From the NCBI GenBank assembly GCA_947846985.1, contig CANTUZ010000005.1:24772389-24836388 (forward strand): a stretch of DNA of 64,000 bases, written 5' to 3'. Of the stretch, positions 48,200-60,921 are shown piece after piece (position 1 is the stretch's first letter; the number at the start of each line of letters is the position of its first letter). Made by a program: the position numbers and the translations under genes. The stretch is from Fratercula arctica. Lineage: Eukaryota; Chordata; Aves; Charadriiformes; Alcidae. Under the pieces are notes generated by a model. It saw only the letters and a program-made list of their open reading frames with translations, ran no database searches and was not told the origin of the DNA.

Positions 48200-51100
48200 A
48201 AATCAAGCTGCACAGTGAGTCATTGACAAAGTCAGCAGTAGAAGGAAGCAGTACTGACTCTGAGGCACGTGTTCCAGTTCCTGGATACTTTCTGTAGCAA
48301 TCAGCAGGAGCTGTGCTCTCAGTCTGGCTAATTGGAAGTTTAGCAGAAAATGATGCTTGCTTGCTGCTGCATGCAACTTAATAAAGAACGGGTGGAGCAA
48401 GTTATGTATAAATCACTCATGATATTTAATTTCTGTAGTGTTACTAGGAAGATGTACAGGTGTTGAGATTTATTTTAAAGAAAGAAAAGGTTGGACACTG
48501 TAATATGGTAAACTGGACATACACATTGGGATTTTTGTGAGAAATGAAGCATGAATGAACATCTCTGCCTAAGTACCTGCATATATGCTGCCCTGATTGC
48601 ATCAGTTTTGCTAGAGAAAGCCACTGTAACCACCTTACAGCTGTATGGAAATGCAAGTAAACATGCTCACACAAAGATATATGAAGTGTGAATATTTTCT
48701 CAAAATGTCTTGGGTTTGCTCCACTCCCACTTACCTCACCCAAGTACTTCATCTCCCATCAACACCACCTTAGAAAAATGCATCCTTCCCCCAACACAGA
48801 TGTTACACTTTGAGTTTTATGTGAGAAAAAACATTTCTCCAAATTATTGAAAAAAAACCAAACAAAAATCAGCCCTGATAAACCTACTATTTAATCATCC
48901 ACAGCTGTAAATGATTATTGATAATATATAAGTTATACTTCATTTAAAAACCTTGTATGTCCTTGGGCAGATATTTCATGCCAAAACCTAGATCAGAAAG
49001 CAATAGCCAAAGTATAACCTCCACAGGAGGGCACACCATATGCTTCCCTAACTAATTTAAGATACTGCTTAACAGAATGGTTGTTTAGATTACTTGGGGG
49101 GAAAAAAAGAAGTCTTTCAGGAAAAACAGAGGCATGCCTGTGTCATGGCTATGTACAGCAGAAGTGTTTATAAATGGTTTGTTTCCGTTCTAATTGTTTT
49201 TATTATTTTCAGTATGAGTAACTGGACAATTATGATGAGGAGAAACTCTGCTTACATGCAAATAGTGCATAAAGCCGAAAAACATGATACAATGGAAAGT
49301 ATGTGAAGTTGTGACTTATTTCTCTTGCATTCGGTTATTTGGTGCCTTATTTTACTCTGTCAGTATAACTATACAACTTTTAAAGTTAAAAAAATAAGTC
49401 TTTTTTTATCTTTGGCAAGTTTAAATAAGATTTAATTATCTAAAACATTTAATTACTTCTCAGCTTTATTTTAGACATGGAATAACATTTCCCATGCCGA
49501 AGCTTTCACATAAATCCTCATGATTTTTATCTTATAATTTTTTTCTGTTTCAATGTGCAGACACTCCTGCATAGTTCCTCTCTCTTCAGCAAAATAACTT
49601 TTGTAGCAAGTCTTCTCAGACCTAAAAGAAAAGAAAGACTCCTATTTCTACTTATGATTTTTACCCATAATTATATATTCTCTACTCTCTATGCAGTAAG
49701 AACAGACCAGATAAGTTTAAAATAGGCCAAAGTAAGGTTTTGAATGTCCTTAAATGACAGAACTCACATTATGACCATGGAAGAGTTTGCAGTATTGCAG
49801 TTACTGCTGCCTGTTTCTGATGGCTGTTTTTCCCTTTCATTGCACTACTATGCTGTATTTTGAAAATCAAGAACTGAGATTTTTATCGTAAAATAATAAT
49901 TCTCACAAAATCATTCCAGCAAGTTTGAAGTTTCTGCAACTTTTATATCCTGTGCACTTATCAAACTGTCTCAGTAAATTCTCATGCAATGTACAGTAAC
50001 CTAAGAAACAGATCACAGTCACATATTTTACTGTATTGGATTATTATGAATGCTGAATGCATAAAAACTTAACCAAGAACAACAGTTCTTTTTATAGCTT
50101 CTCCCTTTATCCCTTTTCTCAGTATATCTAAATCTATTTCTGGCAATTCTAATGAGTCCTCAGATTCTTTACGAATTCAAGCCAAGGGCGTAGAATTTAA
50201 CACATGCTGGACATAGAGATGTTTCTCCATTCAGAAGAGTAGTCAGCCTTAAATGAGATCAAGTATCTGAAGCTATTATAAGGAGGAAAAATGGCTAACG
50301 TGAAGAAGCTGTGGTGAGAAAACTGCATAGACCAGGGAGGTAAGTTATGTAGTGTGTTTTACCTTGCACTCATGCAGGCAAGGTGGGGAGTAAATGGAAG
50401 TTACAGGATAGGAATACACATTTTCTCAAGTTGTTGCAACTTTTGGAGTTTCCATAAGAATCATGGCTAGAACAAGGTGAATCTTTTTTAATGACCGCCC
50501 CAGCTGGGCAGCTGGAGCTTAGTTTGGGAGTTTCAGCACAATTCTGAATTTCATAAGTAACTGGCACAGATATTTTGGCACACTTGGCACCGAATTTGAA
50601 CATCGTCCAAAGTGTAGAAAGCAACAACAACCTTCTCTGAGAGCTGTAAAAATGGCCTGGGAGTGAAAGACTTGTAGCACTTGATCTTATCTAAAAGAAG
50701 ACTGAGATGTGGTTGTATTGTGGTCTATAATGACCTCAGTAGTACTTATTTATTAAAATACCAGATACTAAAGGGATCTTTAATCTGGAAAAGAAAAACA
50801 TGGAAAGAATGAATGGCTTGAGAATGAGCGAGATGAATACAAGGCTCTGCGTAATTGAAAAAGGAAAAGAGATTTTAGATAATTTCTTGTATCTGTGACT
50901 AAATCTCCTTTTAATTTGCCTGCTGGTTTTGATGTGTTTTTTTTAAAAGGGGCGAGTAAACAAAATCCAGGATGATATATGCAGCTTGCAGAGAATTAGG
51001 TCCTCGTGTCTATAGTGTTGAGTGAGACTGAAAAGCTGCACAAGCAGTTATGTGTAAGTAAAGTAGTAAATTAGGGAAGTTGGCAAATAACTGAGCAGTT

Positions 51101-54100
51101 ATAAAATAAATTCAATGGGAATAGTTTGGGGGACTCCGGATTCGGGCTACAATTGAAAAAACTGTTTAAATGACCAGGAAGTCATATAAAAAGATGGATT
51201 GCATATATGAGAACAAGCATTTTGTGTGAAAAATTGGATAATAGGAGTCTGAAATTACAAGGGTGAAGAGAACTGGAAAGACTCCCAGGACAGAAAGGGC
51301 CTGTTCTAAATTGCTCCAAAACAACTTCTTTTAACCCCTGTATCAATTTCTAAACTCTCACGCTTAAGGAAAGCTGAAAAAAAGTTGGATTGTCTTTCTG
51401 GTATGTAAGATGCTTTTTATTTTTTGGTGGCTTGAGGCCATGCAATTCAGTTGGAGTATCTAAACAGAGTTAAGATTTCATGCTATTATTCACATATATT
51501 TTGTCACTGTTTTGGTTTGGGATTTTTTTTAGAGTACTTTTCTGGCAGGCACAATTCTATTACTCTCTAATTGTGTCTGAACTTCTATATTCCTGTTTTA
51601 TAGATGGGGTAATCAAGATTATTTAAGATAGAAGTAGGATGTCAGTAAAAATGTAAGAGAAAAAAAAAACCAAAATGATTAATGATGGGGGCTCATCATT
51701 TGTGTGACTTAAAAATTCCCAATTTAAGTTCTATCACATTATGTGAGAAGCTTTCTTAATTTTCCAAGTATACCTCTATTTTGGGTAGGCTTGCCTGTGC
51801 AGCTTTTTCATAATGCTCTTTTGCATGCTGAAATGGCTATATATGCAAACATGTAACTAGATTAATTCAAATAAGTTTTGTGATAAAACTTCATTTTTAT
51901 TACAGGAATATGTCCCACATGTATGACAAGCAAAATTCAAACGTCCATATTGGCTAGCATTGAAGCATACACTCAAACTTGTATGTTTTGGAGGTGTTTG
52001 AAGAGAGACTATTAGCTAATCTAATGCAATCAGAAGTAATCTCCATAGCTTTGCACGCCTTTTCCCTTTCTGATCTTGGTTCTTGATTCCAAACACTCTT
52101 AATTTCTAATTTGCTGCCACTAGTTATAAAGGAAACTTGTGTTTGTTTTAGTAAGCCAACTGAATCTAAACCGAGGTTTTTAAAGTTCACATGTCATATG
52201 GTAAACACCAGATACAGGTTTCAGGTTCATGCTCTGCCCAGGTTCTGAGTACATATTAAATTGTGTACATGCTGTCCTCCGCATCCATACTGCTCCTGAA
52301 GAAAATCCTCAATGTACTCTCAAGGGAGATGCAGGACACTCCTGCCGTACGGACAGCTGAGGAATTAAATTCCAAGGGTACCTTAGGATGCATGTGTCCC
52401 ACAGTATGGACTTACCTCTTGTCTAATAGCATATATATTGGTCCTTATTTGTTTATAATTCTGTTTATATTCATAAACTGGAGAGAAAACAGAAGTATTT
52501 GCTTCAAGTACAATTTTACAATGCACCCAATCAATTTAGATGCTAAAATCCACTTGTAAGAGTGATTTAGGCACCTAATGCTAAATGCTGTGAAGAAGTT
52601 ATAAGCCATCAAATATTGTAATGTTTATTCTGTACATGATATACCATATCCTGTAGATCCAAGAAGAATTCAGATCTAAACAGAAATTAGTTTGTAAGCC
52701 TTTGGAAGGAGAGAGTGTGAAGGACTGAGTCTCTGGTTCTGATCTGTGGTCCCAGAACTGGTTATACTTTTTATAGTGAAGTTGACAGATACAACTATCA
52801 ATCGAAAGATCCAGTCTTTAGACGACCATGGTGAAGTAACAAACCTTGTGTAAAATGCATAAACCACCAAGCTAAGGAACCACAGCTCCTCTGTGGTCTC
52901 TTCCAAGCTGTGCATTCCTGTCTGTACAATGGCCAAGGGTCTTGGAAAAGATGACTTTGAAAAATCCACTGCAAGTTCCAAGTCTTTTCCCCACTGAAAA
53001 CAAAGTTGTAATTGGAGTCACTGGGGTTACATAAGGGGTGATTTCAGCCTGTTCTCATATAGATAAGCATTTTTGCACCTTGTATGACCTTGATTTTCTG
53101 ACAGCTGAACAGATATTGGAGTAAGTTTCTGTTCATTTGAAACAATTCTGTACAGATGTTTTCATAGGATAAGAAAGCTGATCAGAAGGCACTTGAAATC
53201 CAGGAAAAGATAAATATAATATATGAAATAAACAAGTGCAACTGACACTTAGACCTTTAATTGATGTATTGTGCTGACAGCAATGCTGAACATTTAAATG
53301 TTTTGCTCAAGATCGTGGAAACTTTAACCCCTGGGAAGTTTAGTCATGGGAATTACTGCACAGGTTTTCTCATAGTAATTTTTGTTTCAAAACAATATTA
53401 AAATTGAGTGGAGTAATTAAAAATAAATAGCATCCAGCCAAGAGCTTTGCCTAGATTTCGATCTGAACCTTTCTTTAGGTTCAGGCAAGCCGAGATAGTG
53501 TTTATAAAAGCTTTTGTCATTTCTGGTCTGGTCTCTGAAGGAAATGAGATCATGGTTTGTCTCCTTCTCCTGTGTTTCTCTCTGTCAACTCCCACCTCTG
53601 TATGACACTGTTTAAATCTATTGGCCAAATGGACTACTTTGACAGAAGTAGAGGGGCTCCAAGTATTTATTTCACAGAAATTATTGTGAAAATAAAAACT
53701 AAACAAACAAACATGGTAAAAACAGACTTCCTTGATGTGTTTTGTGATTAGCTCCATCTTAATAAAATAATACAGAACTTAAACTAGGAAGCATCACCTG
53801 GAATGTTCTAAGCATGGAATAAGCTTCAAGTGGGGCTCATGCTCTATTAGTACCAATACAATCTAAATACAAGATACCAGACTTCAACAATTTTACTGTT
53901 TCTGGTACTAGTTATTATATTTCTGATTAGTACAGAGGTAGGAAATTCCTTTCTATGACTTCCTGTTTGGCTCTTTACAAGGCTGTTTGTCTTCAAGCTG
54001 TAATATATGCAACTATCTGCATTATGGCTTCAAGAAAAATAATATTGTGTGCATATATATAATATAAAAATGTGCGTTCTCTAGGAAAATAGGATTTATT

Positions 54101-54479
54101 GAAGTGTACAGAAATCTCATTTGTCAAGTTAAGTTCCAAAATTAACATTACAAACAAATATCTGCATAGATAGATATGTTTACTGAAAGGAAAGGAAGAA
54201 AACCAACCAAATCACATCTTGATCCAAGTGCCAAGTGAATTAAATGTGTGAATTAAATGGCATTTTTTCTTCTCTAATATTGTTTGAGGTATCGATTTTA
54301 GTTCCCAACTGCTCTCTATTTCTCGTATTACTATGGATTTTAGGACTAGTGGCCACAAGGAATGAGGGAGAAAGATTAGATAAAGGACCACTCATGCCTT
54401 TTTTTTCTTTTTGCAAGGTCTAACACTAGGAAAACTGTAACTACTGTAGTGATGGCATCACAATTTTTCTTTTTGTTGT

Positions 54480-54524
54480 GGGGGGGGTGGGGTGGGGGGG
54501 TAATAATGGGGTGTGGAGAGGGGT
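54480..54524 (+). other. G-quadruplex-forming tract on plus strand
   Basis: The runs are G8-T-G4-T-G7-TAATAAT-G4, then an eight-base spacer and another G4. One-base loops between very long G runs make this a strong quadruplex candidate. The minus-strand frame reading through it (54376-54558) is proline-rich only because of the repeat. Confidence 0.85.
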
Positions 54525-54659
54525 GTTCATACATGCTGATTTCTACCATTTCCTCCATCAGATCTCCAAAAACTTCAACAGACCAGTCAGTCAGCCAACA
54601 GTAACACTTAGACTGAGCACAATATTACACAAACAAACAAAACCCTAGCCTAGTCTGAT

Positions 54660-54671
54660 AAAAAAAAAAAA
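54660..54671. repeat. Poly-A (12)
   Basis: An uninterrupted A run. Confidence 0.75.
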
Positions 54672-55359
54672 CCAGTTTTTCTCTGACCCCTGTTGTGCAG
54701 ACAAAGCTGTCCAAAACATACACCATTTTGCACTTGAACAGAATTGTTCAACAAAACCAATTCAAAGTACGTAAGAAACAACAAAATTAAGCTCATTCTA
54801 TTTCACAAAAACCTGTGTTAGGGAAACTGAGGCAAGGGAGCGTAACCACAGTTCCTCAATATTCAACCTTTCATTCCGTGTAAGGAAAATACAGTTTCTT
54901 TCCGCTTTTTCATTTTACCACAAGGTTGTTTTGCTTGCTGTTCTCAGTTATCATTTATTCTGTAAGTCCTGTGGGATCCAGACCTCAAATTTTACGAGTT
55001 CTTCCTGTATCTAACATTCTCACAGCAGAAGCTCTACTGAATTCCTCTTGCTATTCTAGTCAGCAGAATATTTTAATTGGCTTATGTTAGGTTAGCATTT
55101 TTTATATGCATTTATGAAGTTTTTCTCCTCGATCTGTCAATGCGTGCAACTCAGAAGTTTAAATAATAAAGCCTATTATACAATGAAGAAAGGTACAAAT
55201 GATGTAAAATTGGATTGTAAGCAAATCCTTACTACTAAATTGTGACGTGTATATAAAACCATTCAGAAATGTGTTTGTAACTTTCTCCCAGGTCTGTTTT
55301 CCTTACTTATGTTAAGAATAGACGTAGCTAAAAGATCTTTTAAAGCTTAAGAGACATTG

Positions 55360-55415
55360 GCTGAGATTCTGGCCCTATTGTCATCAAACCCCACTGAAGT
55401 AAATGGGAGCTTTCT
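55360..55415. repeat. Possible ancient amniote interspersed repeat fragment
   Basis: The string 'GCTGAGATTCTGGCCCTATT' followed by 'CCCCACTGAAGTAAATGGGAG' spread over this stretch resembles the widely dispersed sauropsid/amniote motif 'gagatyctggcccc...actgaagtcaatgggag'. The identification is from memory of the motif only. It is short and diverged, and no boundaries are visible. Confidence 0.35.
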
Positions 55416-56674
55416 TAAATTTCGATGAGGATGTTATTCAACTTTGATGTTTCCCAGCTGAAGTGAAGGAGAAAACAAACATTTGTCTGCAAGGAAAAAA
55501 AAAGAAAAAGGCTTTTTTCTTGGAAATTTCTAATTAGTTAGGCATATAGATGTTTATGTATATTTTTCTGCATATGATTACAGTGTGGAAAATTTTGTAT
55601 GGCATTCAAGCATATTAGTGTATTTCGAATAAAAAAATTTAAGTTTTTTTATAAGTGGGAATGATGAAAAGTAGTTGAGAGCAGGAGTATCAACATCAAC
55701 AGAAACTTTGAGTTAAAAAGGATACTTCAGAATTTAACTGCTTGTCCATCACTAGTTATAGGCATTGTAACCATGAACTGAAAGGTAATTTACTGCATCT
55801 ATTGTTTTAGACCAGTTAGCCTTAAGAAAAAATTATAAAAACAATTAGAGTTTCCTGGTCACGAGGCTTATTTCCTAATCCATTGTCTATAATTAGACAG
55901 GAAATCACTTGGCATTAGTCACTGAAAAGGCCATAGGCAATTGTGCTAGCTTTATCACTTCCTGAGCTAATGCTTGTAGAAGCGGACATGAAAACAATAA
56001 AATTTCCAGTTGAGGTTCATTTACCATTTAAAAATAGAAAACTAACAAGAGCTGACTGCTACCTCGATATTGAAATCAACCATAAGAAGGGACAATTTGC
56101 AACCAGAGATATTGACTTGTACTATTTTGTTTAGAGCATTGTATATAACTAACTACCTCTGAGTACCAACTTTGACAGATTCTCTTTTATTCCCAACTAG
56201 GTATTCTAATATATTAGTAAAATTTTCATCACTAAGCTTTGTGACAAAGGAAACAGACTGTCAGATTACAGTTTAAAGTATAATACAAATAAAATTAAAT
56301 ATCCATACTCATAAAATAATAATTTCCCATTGTATGAAAAAAAAAATGAAAACCTACACTGATCTTTTTCCAGAATTCAATATAGCTGAACTATAGACTC
56401 AGAAGATTTTATTATTATTATTACTATTTGTAGCATTTCAAAGTGAACATAACTGATGAAGATGCATGACTGAATCTGGAATTTAAAATAACTGATTTGC
56501 TTCTAAAAGTTTATTGGTTACTACTTTTGCCCTTTCCAGCTGACAATTCTGGCGATCTATCTAAAACCGGATTAGAGCAAAGAATAAACTCCTAAATGAA
56601 GGACACTAATTCAATATGGGATCACTCACTGAAAATTGTTATTTCTTTTATCTATGTTTTGTTTTACATTCAAA

Positions 56675-56700
56675 ATGCACATATATATATATATGTGTGT
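56675..56700. repeat. (AT)n/(GT)n alternating tract
   Basis: 26 nt of alternating purine/pyrimidine: ATGCAC, then seven AT units, then GTGTGT. Confidence 0.85.
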
Positions 56701-57309
56701 TTACACTTGGAGTGATTTATGCTACTGACAGGAATGTAGACACTTTCTGAAGCAGTTCCTTGACAGATTCAGAGGAAAGAACCAACCTACTGTACGCATC
56801 AGGAAGTATGCACTGACAGTTTATGAGGCAGAATTTACATGCAGTGCAAAGTGTATTATATTTGCTTTATTTTTATAGGTATAAATGTAGAGCTGAGTAA
56901 CACCCGCGTAGTCTTGGAATTAACACTTGAAGTGTGAAGTTCAGCATTTGAAATTCATTAAAAAGTACAAGAATTAGGCCACCTGATGATTTGTTTTCTC
57001 TTTTGTAGTCTAACTTCACTTCAATGAAAAACTTCCAATCATACAGAAAATGTACTTTTATTTACCATTGCCAACAATTTGCTATTTTACTTCATCAGTT
57101 TTGTTTCTGCAGACTCTTGTTTCTCTACTGTACATTCTTTTGCAATATTGTCTTTAATTCCAGAGACACGGACATGTCACTGATAAAGTTGTATCAGTTC
57201 TAGACACTAACAACAGGAATTTACAACACATTTTGGGTCAATGAATAACCAGACATATTAGTCAGCATGTAGTAATTATGATTTTTTTTTTTAACAAAGG
57301 CACAGGAGG

Positions 57310-57330
57310 ATTAAATGCTTAGCATTTAAT
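57310..57330. repeat. Hairpin, 9-bp arms, 3-nt loop
   Basis: ATTAAATGC-TTA-GCATTTAAT is perfectly inverted. Confidence 0.6.
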
Positions 57331-57814
57331 GTGGCATTGAATATTCCATGTCAGTTATCTTATTAGCTCTTGTGCAAGTATCTAATATCCCTCATCGATT
57401 AAAGAATGATATATCTACACAATTCTATTATTTCTAATAGGGAAAAACTGCCACAAATAAGGCCTGTCTTCTGTTTGTGCCTTACAGAATTAATATAGGC
57501 TTCCCACCAACTCTAAGGACCTGCAAATACCGTAGATAACTTCACACTTTGAAAACGCTCAAATTTCTGAGGAAAAAAAAAAAATATTTTTTTGGTCCTG
57601 AATAAGAAGTTTTCACTTCTTTCTTGTTCACAAAGACACATAGTATCTTCCTTTGATGCAGAGTAACAATTTTAAAACTGATTAGCATAGAGTGGGCAGA
57701 AGAAACATAATACGTTTGGTTCTGTTGGTCAGGTTTTTTTTATTTTAATTCCTCTGAAAAACTTTTCAGTTACTGTAATTCCATTCTAGAGGAACTGTAT
57801 AGTAATGAAATGAA

Positions 57815-57873
57815 AACTGAAGTCTATAAATCTAAGTGAAATCTAAATCTAACTGAAGTCTATAAATTCTAAG
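57815..57873. repeat. Two-copy local duplication
   Basis: AACTGAAGTCTATAAAT with CTAAG following occurs at 57815-57836 and again at 57851-57873 with one extra T. The spacer is ATCTAA-rich. Confidence 0.75.
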
Positions 57874-59916
57874 ATAAGGGATGAAAGTAAATCTAGGAGT
57901 TTTTTCATTTAAATCCTGAAAAAGTCATACTTCTACTTGGAGTTAAGGCAGACTGTTCATCAGAGGCACTATTGCTGTTGCTATGCCATTTTGCAGATTT
58001 TTTTCAGATTTTTGCTTTGAGAAACTAATCTCTGTTCATACCTGTGACTCAAAAGTTTGGGGAATGTTCAGCACGTCTACAGGAAAATTTGAATAAAACT
58101 GCTGCCAGCTTGTTAGAAAGGTACAGCTGAGGGTTTTTTATAGCTCTAATAATTACATTTTAATACGGAGCATATGTACAAGTGATCTATACTAATCTAA
58201 AATTCTTTGTGCTCTTGTTTTCATTTTACATTTGTGATAGCTATAACAACTAATTGGTGAAAAAGTAAGACACTGGTATTGCTATAACTTGCTTCTGTTG
58301 TTAGTACAGTCTTATAGACTGTATAGTATAGTCCATATAGATGGATTTATGATTTTACAAATAGTAAAGATCTGCAAGTCATTTTTGTCAATCTTCCTAT
58401 GTAATTAATAAAACTGAAGAAGACGCTTCTTCATTCCTTTTTAAAATTATCTAGAAGCAGAAAATCGGATTAAGGACAAAAGAAGGATGATGGAGTCCCA
58501 GTGTGGTGATGAAGGAGCTGCTGATACTGGGAAAAAAAATCACACAAATAGTCATTCTTCTTCTATTCCAAGAAGGTGGCGGGGAGGAGGGGTACAGGCA
58601 AGAGAAGGATACCATGTCTGTCAGTTCTTCCTAATCACCTTATTGACCCAAAACTCTTCCATCTTTTCTCTTATTTCAGGTCAAGGCCCCTAATTAGCAG
58701 TTAAGCATGCTGTGTTGGTTTTCCAAAGCTGGTTGGAAGGATAAGAGTAAGAGGCTGGGAAATAAACAGATACTTTTTCAATTTGGTCTAAGGTGAGAGT
58801 CAAATGCGGTAAGTCTGTATGCTACAAGCTTCTTCAACTCCAGAGCAAAGAAAATTATTGTTTATTGAAGCTCAATATCTCTTTCATCTCTAACTCAAAA
58901 TGCAAATGTATACTAGTATACTTTATACACAACATAGCAACTTAGCCCATAGTAATTACAAAAAATACTGTGCAGGTCTCCCTCTAGGTAGAGGAAAGTG
59001 TTTATATAGAGTGAGTAAAGGAGGAAGAGAATAGTTTGTGATAATTATCACCATTCTCAAAATGTTCTTAAGGATCTCTTAGACGCATGCTTAAACACTT
59101 GTACAGGAACCTAAGTTTTGAAAATACAGCAGTATAAAATAGTATTCCAGATGCATTAAAGTTATAAAGGAAAACAATTGTTCCTTGATAAGCTGACTGA
59201 AATAATTCCAGTTTAACACTGGAGAACAAAAGCTGAAAGCAAATGTTGCAGCCATAGGGGTTCTGACAAAGTAAAGCTGCCCCATATGTTAGAAGTAATC
59301 TTCAATATAAGGGAAAGTAATTTTTCATAGTTGTGTGAAATTATGGCTCAGTCTTTTATGGCAAGGCATTTCTGAGTTGAAGGTGCAGAGAAAAATCTTC
59401 CAGGTTAATGTTGCAGGCTGTCTACTGATGCTCAGAGTACACCTTGCGGACCATATTTGTTTAATGTAATTCACTCAAACGAAACGACAGAATGTGTCTG
59501 AACTTTAAAATGATACAACACAAAGAAAAGGTATGAATTTCTGTCCATTTTATTTTTTTTTCTGCAAAACTTGAAATAATTTATCTGCTTTAAAAGGGAG
59601 GTAAAAAATTATTTTTGTAATATAAATTAAAGCTTCTGAAAATATGTTGAAGTGAATACACTGGTTAGCAAGTTTTCTGAGCGTGACCAGCTCATGGACC
59701 TGCATGTGTTTTCTTTGTATTAACCTGCTCTTTCGTCATGGCTCTAAACCTCAGGAACAAGCCCTAGGAAGGAACTTCAGTATTTGATCATCAGGGTCAT
59801 CATGTTACACTATGAACAGTGATACTATTCTTGCAACCATAATCTTGTGCTTCCTTTGACGTGTTAAGACCACCTAACACTTGTACACTTCAACAGCTGA
59901 AAGCATTCAGCACTTC

Positions 59917-59943
59917 AGTCTTCTCCCTTCCTTTCAGGTAAGA
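59917..59943 (+). other. Recursive-splice-like motif (pyrimidine tract-CAG|GTAAGA)
   Basis: A pyrimidine-rich run, TCTTCTCCCTTCCTTTCAG, ends at 59937 and is followed at once by the donor consensus GTAAGA. This acceptor-donor juxtaposition is the signature of zero-length exons used to remove very long introns in steps. It is motif evidence only. Confidence 0.35.
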
Positions 59944-60514
59944 CTTTTAAGCTCTAAATTCATTGTTTTCCATTATCTTCCTTTCTGAACAAATAGTATT
60001 CTTGGTTTTGTGGCTGTCTAATCTTCAACAGCCATATTTCTAAGCTACTGAAACTGGTGTGTGTGTACATTTTGCATTGGCCAGAGTTCCCAAAGAATTC
60101 ATAATCTGTATGGAACTTAATCATCACACTTACAGATGGACTTTTTCATAAACTCCAAAAAATTAAAATGAATAATTAAGCCACCTGATAACTCTGGATA
60201 TTTTTTTTTCCTTAATATCTATCTTGGGGATACATACAATGAATGATAGAATAAAATTCTGTAAACTAGTTTGAAATAATTGTTTATAAAAATCAGTCAC
60301 CAAGGCTGCAGTCCTTAGAGAGGAACTCAAAAATATATTTGTTTTTCCATTAAACTTCATTGTGCTTAGACAAAATATAAAGCAGGTACACCCTGAGCTC
60401 AAACATTTCACACATTCCAACTGATCATGTGCTTCTTCATTTCTCACATGGATTCGTCAGGAACCAAATCCTTCCCTTCTACTCCCCACCTCCCTTCTCA
60501 GTTTGATCAGAAGC

Positions 60515-60921
60515 TAATTAGGATGATCACAACAGGAAAAAGCACAAATTTCCAGTGACCTTTTCTCCTTTTTTCTTTTATGAGAGACTTCAGCTTTCTA
60601 TCAGATCAATTAGTTAATTGGGCATCACTCCCCTAACACATCTCACTTACAAAAAAGCCCTCACCTTAAATAAACTGTCACACTCCTTCATTTTAGATTG
60701 AAGGCTGGAAGCTCATTATAATTGGGGTCTGCTGCTGTTTCTTTGAGCACTCTCTTATCTGGGGATCAAGCTGCATGTAATGCAATCTTCTTCCACATGA
60801 ACAAGAATGTTATCAAAATAAACATTTTCTGCTGTCCCTCTCTTTCCCTGCCATAATGCTAACTGAAATAGTAGACCATTTAAAAAAAAAAAAAAAAGAG
60901 GGGGAAAAAGCCCTCAATTAG
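60515..60921. promoter_or_regulatory. Cluster of homeodomain-type AATTA/AATTG cores (enhancer candidate)
   Basis: CTAATTAGG (about 60514), CAATTAG and TTAATTGG (60607-60621), TATAATTGG (about 60717) and CAATTAGG (about 60915) lie within about 400 bp of otherwise non-repetitive sequence. The cores are short and the background is AT-rich, so the enhancer reading is speculative. Confidence 0.2.
60882..60897. repeat. Poly-A (16)
   Basis: An uninterrupted A run followed by GAGGGGG. Confidence 0.85.

Larger units (their letters stand above)
43211..54479. other. Long unique interval, no gene supported
   Basis: Frames of 102 codons (45472-45780) and 112 codons (47694-48032, minus) show no known domain. 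A possible 105-nt exon at 50235-50339 has an acceptor (CCATTCAG) and a donor (GGAG|GTAAGTT). It has stops in all three frames, so it could only be non-coding. Confidence 0.55.

Noticed and set aside
50235..50339. 105-nt interval with good acceptor and donor motifs
   Set aside because: Stop codons occur in all three frames, so it cannot be an internal coding exon. A non-coding exon cannot be shown from sequence alone.
53398..53757. 119-codon minus-strand frame
   Set aside because: There is no recognisable family, and an overlapping open frame occurs on the opposite strand.
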